Positions 46,385-58,300 of a stretch of DNA of 64,000 bases are shown in pieces; within the stretch, counting starts at the first letter, position 1; each line of letters begins with the position of its first letter. The stretch is taken from positions 49,556,740 through 49,620,739 of the forward strand of contig JASEVX010000001.1 in assembly GCA_031761405.1 (NCBI GenBank), in the 5' to 3' direction. Position numbers and translations under genes: made by a program. The notes under the pieces were generated by a model. It worked only from the letters and a program-made list of their open reading frames with translations, did no database searches and had not been told where the DNA came from. The DNA comes from Serripes groenlandicus. Lineage: Eukaryota; Mollusca; Bivalvia; Cardiida; Cardiidae.

Positions 46385-49300
46385 CTGAAATGTACAAATA
46401 CAGAATGTTTGTTGTTTTCATGTGGTTCTTTGAGTACGAGTTTATATGTGTACCAACATTTGAATAAAATATCACTTAAACCAGAATCTGTTAGTTTAAA
46501 AGATTTCCAACATACAACAAATCTGCAGCAGATGGATTCAGATACACCTGAACAAATTATAAAAAACTCTATATACGATAGAAACATTATTGAATAAGGT
46601 AGAAAACATTGTGGCAACAAATATTGCTTATCATGATCTGGAAGTTCACTGGAAGTAAAGTACCAAAGGTCGGATTGTATGAGATATGCCCCATTGACAA
46701 ATAAAAGGCATGCGCTACGGGAAAATCAACACTATGGCATTTAATGAGAAGTGTGGAAATATATGTGTACTATTTGCTTCTTAGACTTTTATGTGACTAT
46801 GAGGGGAACATATCCGGGTGAGTCTGGGAAGATTCTCAGGTTGATCTAGTTGTATAGTAGTCGGAAACACACAATGGCTCGGTTTTTTTTTTCACATAGC
46901 GCAGGTGCATTGGTTATGAGTACTTACGTGCGGGTTGAGGGTGGTTACGTGCTGCAACACAAAAGAGACCATAGTTTAAAACAATATACTTCCATTTCTT
47001 AGTTTCATAGTATGAACACTTGGATATATAAACCAATGTAATTATTGTAAGGGTGGTATAACGAAGCTCTTATATATTATAGTGCTTTTCCCTCTCTTTT
47101 TGATCAGGTTCGTAAAAATACAACTCGGGATAAATAACACAGTTTATCTGAGCGGGGCTCTGCGAAAAAGCAACAACCACCAGTGTTGATTCAGATCAGC
47201 CATCGCATCGGCGCAGTTTAATCCTGTTCTCTACTTTTGGCATATTAATCTAAGGAGGTGTCATGAAACTGTTTTACATGGTCCATTGGGATCCTTGGCA
47301 TGGATGCACAAACAAATATATGTCCACTCGTGTAATAATTACGTTAAGTTTGGTTTACACAGAGTACCGCTAAAATATCTTTGTACTTGTTCAGGCTAAG
47401 CTTAATAGTATCAAGTTCGACCTGAACCAAATGTCGAAAGTTCAAACCATGATGAGACGGCATTTAACATATAAAAACTTTTACGTATTAATCTAAAAAA
47501 AAAATCAAAATCATTCAGCCCGCTTAAGCACAACTCGCCTCAAAGTGTTTGACAACTTATACTTTACATACGACTGAACAAATATTTTCGTAATTGATGA
47601 ACAATATCTTAATCATTTTGTATTAAAGACATTTTATTTAGTGAAATACTTATTTATAAATGTAAGTGGTTTTTAAGTATACTTTGCAATATGACAATTG
47701 GTTCCCTTTAAAATAATCATGTTATTATGGGGTAAATAATACGTTATTATTTTACAAGCCATTTGAAATACCTGGAACGTCGTCATCATCCATTCGAGAG
47801 TTACTGTTGTCGTACCCATCTCTGTTGTACATGCGGTTACGAGGACGCTGTCTGTTAAAGAAGTAGGAAAGACAAATATATCTGTTGAACTAAAATGACG
47901 TGATTATACGACCTCGTCTCTTCGAAAAGGTACACGTTGGTTTTTGTTAATAGTGTAGATCCATATCTACTGTAAATATATAACTTACATAAGTTTATTA
48001 TAAGCTTCTGTCAACTTGTGTACATTCTAGTAAGATGGAGCAGATTTAGAGACAGATCAAATCCTACACTGGTCAGAAATGCCAACATGTAGATGTTTCC
48101 ATGAACGGGCTAATACTTACCCCTTGGCGGATAATAATTTGGTTTTGATTATGTTTAAAACGTATACCTAAAATGAAAACATACGAGGAAAATGTAACGG
48201 CAAAAACATTTTTACCAACTTTTTTTCTTCTGAATACGTTCTTTTGAACAGGTTTTCAATTTTTACACGATTTATTCACTATCAAAGTGTGTGCAAGTAC
48301 AAGTAATGTAAATGTTCCTTGCATAGTAAGATACGTGAATGCTGTGACTACTCGCATTTAACAGGATTAGGGTAAATATTTTCCAAATGAGTGTTTCAAA
48401 GTGAGTTCGAACCCCGGCTCGGCCAACTTTCTTTTCGACGTTTGACAAAAGTCATTGCGACATGCGACATTCGTCTTCCACCAATGGGCTAAGTCTATGT
48501 GGAAAAGCAACCAGTTGCTTGGGAAGATTGTTGTGTGGAGTACTGATGTGAGGAAATCAGAAAACACATGAGTAGGTGAACTGGCCGCTGTGATATGACT
48601 GAGAAATTGTTAAAACGGCGTTAAACCCCAATCAATCAATCAATCAATCAATCAATTCAAAGTGAGTAATTTGTGAAAAATTCACCCTTCTTTTGGAAAT
48701 ACCCGCAATACATAGTTCCTAAAACCACAATAATAACCTTCCGTGACGGTCAGATAGGTATTAATACAGCTTATTAAAAATATGTGTCAAATAGGAATCA
48801 CAAAGAAATCCGAATTTGACAAACGTATTTCAACACAATGTAACAATTAGTTTTCATTGTTTGAATATAAAGTCCAAAAATCATCCCTGTAAAAGTCGTC
48901 ATCAAAGAATAAACACGGGGTAACTTGATTTTAATACGAGTGGCGATCTGCAAACAACCAGTGTTGGGAATTTTCGACCAGTGTAAATTCGGATCAGCCA
49001 ATTAGTTATGGAAGGTTTGAAGTGATTTCTGTCTGGGTCCTTTGGAGGCATATAACACTTGCTTTCGGGATATTCGGATTTTGGCCAGGGTTAATAATAG
49101 AAATAATGATAAATATTAAGTTATGGGTACATTTTTGGGGTAAATGGTTGATTTTAATGTTTATAAATGTCAAAAGTAAGCTCTCAGCATGGGTTTGAAT
49201 TTGTTGGTTGAATCCACTTCTCCTTCTGGTTTGACAACACTGGTTGCGGAGCTAGGCATGGATTTAGATGTAAATTTGAATACCAGCTTTCGCGTCCAAG

Positions 49301-52300
49301 ATTGCTTGAAAAGAGCTGGAAACATGGTATTTCTGACTGCATCCACAGATTGCCTATTGTTTTGAGAGTCTACGCACTTTTCAATTTTACACTAACCCCC
49401 TGCTTTTTTTGTCCTATTTTGTTTACCCTGTTTTAGACGACTTTTGTGGCCAATTCTTTCCATAATATTGATTGAGAGTGTGAATTCCAGTCATTTTCTC
49501 ATAATTCTGGCACTCCTTGATACAGGATAATCCTTATAATAATACCAGAATGGATATTATGAGAAATATTGAGAGAATAAAGTTGGGGTGTCCCCAGGAA
49601 ACAGAAAATCAGATTTGAACTGTGTATTGTCACCTTTATCCTGGATGCGAAGATAGGTATATTTTCGAACGCGTGTCGTAATTAAATTAAGTTTTGTCTT
49701 TCTGTCCCTTGAGCATCGCTCTTGGTGCCTATAAAACATACCTGTCCCTACAAACAAACCGGGTACTGTCGAATACTTGTGTTATAAGGACAACTCCCGT
49801 TACTATGGTGCCGATTACTAAGGCAACCACTAAAACAGAAAACCAAGCCGCGTTTGCCGGGTCCTCAAGGAAAGTCCGCGCTCTGAAATAAATGAAAGAT
49901 TTTAGAGATTATCCAAAAATACGGATCTGTAATCCTCAATCAGTCTAATCATTAGATAAAAGACATGGGTACACTATTGACCAGCGTATATCCATATTAA
50001 TTTATATGTGCAACGCGCGCTATGGTCAGGTTATACCCTTTTATCCTTTGGGTAAATTAATCTTCTAGTAGGCTTATTGCTGATTAGCCTATGTTAATGA
50101 TACGCTCAAAAACGTCCGCAACCGTTTCCCCGCACCAGAGAACTATATAAATGTACATGTACATGTAGATATGTTGTCATGTTTTCCTGTACCTAGTCTG
50201 AGAGCAGGTCTTTGATTTTGATATGGATGAAGAGCTGAAGCTTCAAAGATCGGAGTCAAAATCAGAAGATTGTTCCGAAAATCATCGCGTCAGTCTATAT
50301 ATGAATATACGAAAATGTGTCTTGTGTGAAATGAACAAGGCCTAGAGAAGTTTATGGATAACCGGTAGGATGCTAACTTACGATTAGATGATGACAATGG
50401 ATCGTATTGATAAGACTGCTTCGTGGAGATAAATACCGATTAGGATGTTATCCACTTCGATATCAACCTAAAATATTTCTCAATAGTCAGCGATTGCTCA
50501 GTAATCCATAAATCCACTTCTATTTCTCAATAATCTCCTGCTATTTCTCAATAATCCCCTGTTATTTCTCATTAATCGCTGCTATTTCTCCTATTTTTCA
50601 AATATCCACCGCTAATTTTCCATAATTCCCTGCTATTTCTCATTAATCCCCTGCTATTTCTCATTAATCCCCTTCTATGTCTCATTAATCCCCTGCTATT
50701 TCTCATTAATACCCTGCTATTTCTCAATAATCCCCTTCTATTTCTCATTAATACCCTGCTATTTCTCAATAATCCCCTTCTATTTCTCATTAATCCCCTG
50801 CTATTTCTCATTAATACCCTGCTATTTCTCAATAATCCCCTTCTATTTCTCATTAATCCCCTGCTAATTCTCATTAATTCCCTGCTGTTTCTCATTAATC
50901 CACTATTTCTCATTAATCCCCTGTTAATTCTCATTAATCTCCTGCTATTTCTCATTAATCCCCTACTATTTCTCAATAACCATCTGCTATTTCTCAATAA
51001 TCCCCTGCTATTTCTCAATAATCTCCTACTATTTCTCAATAATCACCTGCTATTTCTCAACAAACCACCTTAAATCATGTAATAGTATAAATACCTGTCG
51101 GTTGTAGTTGTTGTTGATATTGTTGTTGTGACGCCTACATTAATCAATGCATAGGCCGTACCAATTAGACCGCCTTGGTCAGTGGCGTAAATAGGAATGG
51201 TCCACGTGTTTCCGGTACAGTTACAGTTCTCCATGCTTATTGCAGTGCTTATTACACCGGATGTTGAATTTATCTACAAACAATCAAAAATGTTTTTTTT
51301 ACAACAACATGCAAGACATAATTGGTTTCGACAAAACATACATACTGATTTACGTTAAGGGCGTATGCTACAGTTTTTTTCACAAAAAAAAATCCCAATC
51401 ATAGAATTTCTTTATTCTTTGTATTTTATTAGTACATACAATAACTGGTTGAAATAAGAAAAAAAAATCTATTAATAATCGATCTAAAAAATATTGGGCT
51501 TTCAATGACATGACCAATTCATCAAAGACACAAATATAGGCATTTTGGCCGAAAACCTAAAACACACAAAAAAATTAAAATGAAAACTACAAATCATATT
51601 AAAGTTCAAAAATAACTTTATATATAGAATGTTAATCAATATGAGAAAGGAATTTTTGAGAATAAAAGGAAAAAGAATATATTAAGCTGTGTTTCAAGTT
51701 CGAAATGGTGTCACATTTTACCCCCGAAAAAGTTAAAATCATAGAAATTTTCTATTCTACACAATAGAATTCACTTTAATAAAATATGCAAAAAGAAATA
51801 TAAGTCACCGAACTACTTTTAGTGTAAAGGGACTTTTTCCTTGCATTTTCTTAGAAATACAGCAGTTTTGCTTAAAAAACAGGCCGTGCCTCAAGGAAAA
51901 AGTAAATTTACCAGAAAAGGAGTATCTTTTTTTTTGGCATTTTTTATTAAAGTGAACCAGGTTCAGTATTTATGGATAATTACAGAAAATTCTATTATGT
52001 AGAATGGAAAATTTCTTGAAACATTGTATGATTTTAACTTTTTCAGGGGTAAAATGTGACACCATTTCGACCTTGAAAACAGCTTAATATATTTTTTTTC
52101 ATATTTTTCTCACAAATTCTCTTTTCATATTGATTTAAATTCTATATATAAAGTTTTCATTTTCCTTTTTTTTTTTTAGTGTGTGTTTTAGGTTTTCGGC
52201 CAAAATGCCTATATTTGTGCTTTTGATGAAATTGGTCATGTCATTGACAGACGATTTTTTTTTTGAAATCGATAACATATTATTTTTTTCTTATTTCAAT

Positions 52301-55300
52301 TAGTTATTGTATGTACTAACAAAATACAATTTTTTTTTGATAAATAACTGTAGCATACGCCTTTAAATTATTTTCTTTAAACGGATTGTCTTAACAAGTA
52401 TGCGACTAACAACTAAACATGTTATTGTGTTTTTACACGACCTTATTTCCGTAGTTTGGAACTCATGTTTTGATCACGTTGTATATGGTAATGCGTTCCC
52501 TGGTAGACTTATACTAAAACCGAAACAAATTATCATTTGTTTGACTAGTTGTAAGTTAGTAAGTTAGTAAGTAATTAAGTAATTCCTTATTGTCTCAACA
52601 TATGGAGAGTATTATACGTATACAACATACAAGAAACATAACCTATGGTTCTGGTAAAAAGAAATCGCTTGACTATTACCAATTGCAACACACGGTTGAT
52701 AATTGCAAACACCCAAACATGCTTGCACAATCTTTACATGGTATACGCTGATCGTAGTCTGGATATTAAACACAGTTTATGTATCTTGGAAATTGATGAA
52801 CTATTAGGGAGACAAAATGCCTGTACAAACATAAAACAACAAGCGACACCTTAGTGACTGTCATTTACCATTTCTTACATACAACATATCTGCAGCAGAC
52901 GCCTTGAAACATACATCGATAAATCTATGGAAACTATATAGAATAAAAAATAGTAAAAGTATTGAAAATAGTTCAAATCATTGGAGCAAAAGGAGAAATA
53001 ACTCATCATGACTAATTTCTCATTTTGCAAAGAAATGTTTCAAATGTCGTCTGCTGCAAATGCGTCTAGATGTGAGAAAGGGTTAATATCAAAACCTTCG
53101 AGTGACGGTTATCGTGTGGTTAGAATAGTTTGATCTTTGGAACCAGTGACTTACATTAAAGATTGTACCATTTAGTTGAGCTTGGTTTAAAGAATACGAG
53201 AATTCCCCGTTCGTCCCATGGTCCCCGTCCGTCGCGATGACAGAACCAAGTGTCGTGTTAATAGCTTCATATCCTGTCACGGAGTAGGAATACGTGGGCA
53301 CAGCAAAGGACGGCCTGTAATTGTTTGTGTCAACTGAAATTATAGTTCATCAACGTCAAGCAGCGATTTAAGATCTTGTTGCCTGAGCTAACAGTGAAGA
53401 CGCAGGCGACCATGTACCACAGTCTCACCAGAGGCTTTAAAGGTGCCGAACTCCAGATGGAGATCACAATTTTGAAATGTTGAAACTTCTGCTAGTATTG
53501 CTAATAGTGAAAACACAGCAAGTAATAAGTACATGAAGTTCAAAATTGTTTTGACAGTATATGTTGAAAAACTGTCATTTGAAAATCATGACAATATAAA
53601 ACATATGGCTTACTGGTTATGTCTACCCAGTAAAAATGAAGCATAAACGATCAGTATCTAGATGTTTATGGTACTGGCAAGTGAAATCTTTACTCTAATT
53701 TTATCACAGAATTATGATTATAATATTTTGAACAGTTTTAACAATTTTCACTATAATATCTATTTATTTTAGTTCAGCACTTTTAATGTCAGTAAACATG
53801 AACTACTATAGTAAATGTAAATTTTGACAAATAGTAAGAGTGCAGACCCACTAGTTTAACGTCAATGTAATTTAACATGACGCCAAACCGGAGAGTCAAC
53901 AAGATGCCAAGTTGCCAGAAGTGGATATGGATGTTAAGTGCAATTATGTAAAGACAACTTAGTACATGTAGATAGGCATGTATATTATGTCATAAAGCAT
54001 TGCTACAGAGCCAGCTTTTTTAGTATTATGTTCACCCACTGGACAACGGTCCTGAGTTCAAACCAAAGCTGAGTTGTACAAGTCTTATTCGATCATCACA
54101 TATTTGCAGAACTATACATGAAGCTTCAGATATTGTTTACAATTGGATCTATTTACATATATGCCCGTTTAGAGTTCACGTGTGAGCATTGGAATCCAGG
54201 ATAGACTAAGACCTACACACTTTACAATCTAGTTCTGTATAAAAGTTGCTTGTATTTAATCGCTCCATGTCCGATTTTTACCATTTCCCATTTGCATACT
54301 TAGGCAACTTGGAGCGCCAGCTACAGACATCATTTGAAACAGTGTTGTAAAACGTGACAATGAGCAATCTATCGTTTTGCTACAAACATTTCAATCATAT
54401 TAAAAATAATGATTTGCTTTGTAGAGACTTTAAATATTTTTGCCCACGGGATTTCAAAATGATCTGTTGCAGATGTGTTGTATGTTGGATAGGATTAATG
54501 ATTTACCTATATCTATTAAAAGAGTAGTAGTTGCAATGTTTCCACCGCTGTCTGTGCCGTTAACAACACACGTGACCGTGTTGGCCAGCCCGGCGTCCAA
54601 ACTGTACACTGAAGATACCGTTATAATACAACCTGTTGATATACTGAAATACCTGCGAATACATATAGATTGTACTGAAATACCTGCGAATGCATAGAGA
54701 TTGTACTGAAATACCTGCGAATACATAGAGATTGTACTGAAATACCTGCGAATACATAGAGATTGTACTGAAATACCTGCGAATACATAGAGATTGTACT
54801 GAAATACCTGCGAATACATAGAGATTGTACTGAAATACCTGCGAATACATAGATATTGTACTGAAATACCTGCGAATACATAGATATTGTACTGAAATAC
54901 CCGCGAATACATAGAGATTGTACTGAAATACCTGCGAATACATAGAGATTGTACTGAAATAACTGCGAATACATAAAGATTGTACTGAAATACAGTTCAT
55001 TCTGAATTTCGCGCAAATACATAGAGGGGCAAATAATCCCAACTGTTTTCAACGAAGTCAAATACTTTAATAATACCGGAGAGTTCGAGCTATTTTAGTA
55101 CGTTTTGTAAATGGCTTTTCACAGTGAGTTATACATGTATCTGGCATGTGAATGTTTAATTTTTCCAAGTAATTTCGAACATTTTGCAAATGCCTAAGCA
55201 TAGTGAGCAAATGACTTTGTACAGTTAATGTAGTGGGAGGCCAAATTTCACAAAATTTACACTTTTACTATAATAATAACAAAACCGATATAGTGAACAA

Positions 55301-58300
55301 ATGTTCATACTAAGGAATTGTAGTTACGTCTAGAGGCTCTTTCTCCGAAGCTCCTAATACATGGTCCGGACAAGCTATAAAAGCCATTTTTAAACTTAAC
55401 AAGTACCTTTACAGGTTAACGTCATTTTCTGTTAGGGAAAGACTTAGTTTATTCGATAACCTAGTTTCACCTATACTAAATTACAGCAGTGTAGTTTTAG
55501 GGTTTGCCTTAGGTAAAGTCATTGAAAAACGTGTGCATTTACAATATTGCAAAATTAAAAGTTAAAAAATCAACACCAAATGATTTTATATATGGTGAGT
55601 TTTGAAGATTGCCTTGTTTACGCTATTTCAACAAATAAAGTACTGGACGAAGATATTGCAAACAAATGGAAATAAATATACTAAAAAGATTTATCTAATG
55701 CTTAAAGACGACTTAGAAGGCAGACCTAATACAACTTTTTTGTGTATGAATTGATCTTTTAATCTCTGTTTAACAAAGTGTAGAAAACATTTTACATCTC
55801 CTAAATATTGGAATTGCAAGACCTCATAAAACCCTAAATTTCCTAACAAATGCTTATTTAAGGAACACCAAATGAATATTTTGTCTATGGTTTTGAAAAG
55901 TTTTAACACTATTGATGTAAATATAATTTAAAGTCGGTCAATACGATACACGTAAATGTTATTTAGAGTCGATTATAGCAGGATAAGGGTTGATGTTATT
56001 AATAATCAATGAGTTAATGACTGACCCGGCTAGTACACAAGCCATATGGCAGGTAACAGTATCTCCTGCGTCCGGGTCTGTGGTGTTCAATCCATTTGGA
56101 GTTAACGTGGTTCCAACAGCCTGGAAATAACAGTTTCGTATTAATGCAAGCTATGTAGATACGGCATTATGGAATAAAACAAGCTATGTAGATACGGCAT
56201 TGTGGAATAAAACAATCAATATTTAGTTCGTAATTGCAGCACGAGAGTGTATTCGGCTTGCTTTAAACCTTTCCATGGATTTGTTTGTATTTGCTTGAAG
56301 TAGTGTAATGTCTAATAAAATAGTCTTCTTCTTCTTCGTTTTCTTCTTCTTCTTCTTCTTCTTCTTCTTCTTCTTCTTCTTCTTCTTCTTCTTCTTCTTC
56401 TTCTTCTTCTTCTTCTTCTTCTTCTTCTTCTTCTTCTTCTTCTTCTTCTTTCTTCTTCTTCTTCTTCTTCTTCTTCTTCTTCTTCTTCTTCTTCTTCTTC
56501 TTCTTCTTCTTCTTCTTCTTCTTCTTCTCTTCTTCTTCTTCTACTTCTTCTTTCTGATCCAGACGCCATTCGACGCGTCTGCAGGGACGACGTTCTAATA
56601 GTGCGGGTAAACGGTCAAACGTTCCATTACGTTTTTAATCAAATCAGATGTTTACAAAGTGAATTTCTCTTAAAATATCATATTTGGTAACTGGTTTAAA
56701 TGCTTTGAAAATTGTCTAGTGTAACTTCAAATAAAACGATTACTTGATTCCAATATGTAGATGGCATCTTTTTGACAACAGGAATATTAAATATAAAGAA
56801 CTTACTGAACCCTCAGCGATGTCTGCCCTGTAAGTTGACGCTGTCCAAGATATCAGTTCGTTAACATTAGCTAGCGTTACTGTTAGCGTTCCCGTAACGC
56901 TTGCCTTCCCATCCGATACGGATATGATTAACTCGTACACTTTGTCCGTGATACCTTCGTAATTTAGAGCTGATTTTGTCTTGATAATTTCACCTTGAAA
57001 ATAGAGAATATTGAGCCGCGTCAAGCAATTCGGACGCTTTTTGCCTTTACGTACAGTGATTCATCCAAATAGTCGAAATAGAGCCTGCACTGTTCGTCTC
57101 TATGTCAAATAATCACAGATGCATATTCACATAATACAAGGTCCGTATAATCACACTAAGTAATTACTTAGTTTAACTCTAAAAGATGCAAACACGGTAA
57201 GATAATAGGACCATGTCAGATTGAGTGTTATAAGCAGAACCTAGTCCCACTTTATAATTACCATGTTTAACTCTAAAAGGTACAAACACGGTAAGATAAT
57301 AGGACCTTGAAAGATTGAGAATTATAAGCAGAGCCTAGTTCCACTTTGTAATTCCCAAGTTTAACTCTAAAAGATACAAACACGGTAAGATAATAGGACC
57401 TGGTAAGAGTTATAAGCAGAACCAATACTGAACTATCAGAGTATGGCGTATCCGATTCGGTTTTGTTGTGGAAGAGCGTTCGCCTCTGTGCGGGATGTCG
57501 CTGGTTCGATCTCTCCCGGCCATCCCAAAGACTTTTATAATGTAAGTAATTGCTGCCCTCCTTGGCATTCAGGGTTTCGGGGTTAGCATTACGACTGCCT
57601 GACTGGTGTCAGGATAAATGGACCAGTAGTACTAGTAACTTACCAAGGAAATACCATGATATATAACTGATACATTGTTGTAGCGGCGTACAACAAACAA
57701 CAACCAATCAATCAATCAGAGTATGGTATGTCTCATACAATAACTGCTCTCTGCTTTATTCATGGATACACATATGGCATGTCTCATACAATAACTGCTC
57801 TCTGCTTCATTCATGGATACACATATGGTATGTCTCATACAATAACTGCTCTCTGCTTTATTCATGGATACACATATGGCATGTCTCATACAATAACTGC
57901 TCTCTGCTTTATTCATGGATACACATATGGCATGTCTCATACAATAACTGCTCTCTGCTTCATTCATGGATACACATATGGCATGTCTCATACAATAACG
58001 GCTCTCTGCTTCATTCATGGATACACATATGGCATGTCTCATACAATAACTGCTCTCTGCTTCATTCGTGGATACACATATGGCATGTCTCATACAATAA
58101 CTGCTCTCTGGTTTATTCAATGATACACACGTATAGATATTAACCGCGTATGACGATTTGACCTTTGATTCCCTCTCCGTCAGTTTTCTTTCAACCCTTT
58201 CTCACCTGCAGACGCATTCTCACGTATCTGGAGCATGAAACTTTTTAAAGCATTATGACTTTATAAACAACATCTTCTTTAGTTATAATGTTTTCAACGT

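Noticed and set aside
50572..51039. 155-codon frame rich in RNSRGL
   Set aside because: Seven-residue period from the 21-bp array in an intron of gene B.
54454..55061. 146-160-codon overlapping frames (VFQYNLYVFAGIS type)
   Set aside because: Produced by the 31-bp array fused to the genuine exon at 54507-54643; only the exon part is coding.
56308..56598. Poly-Phe/Leu and poly-Glu/Arg frames
   Set aside because: Trinucleotide microsatellite.
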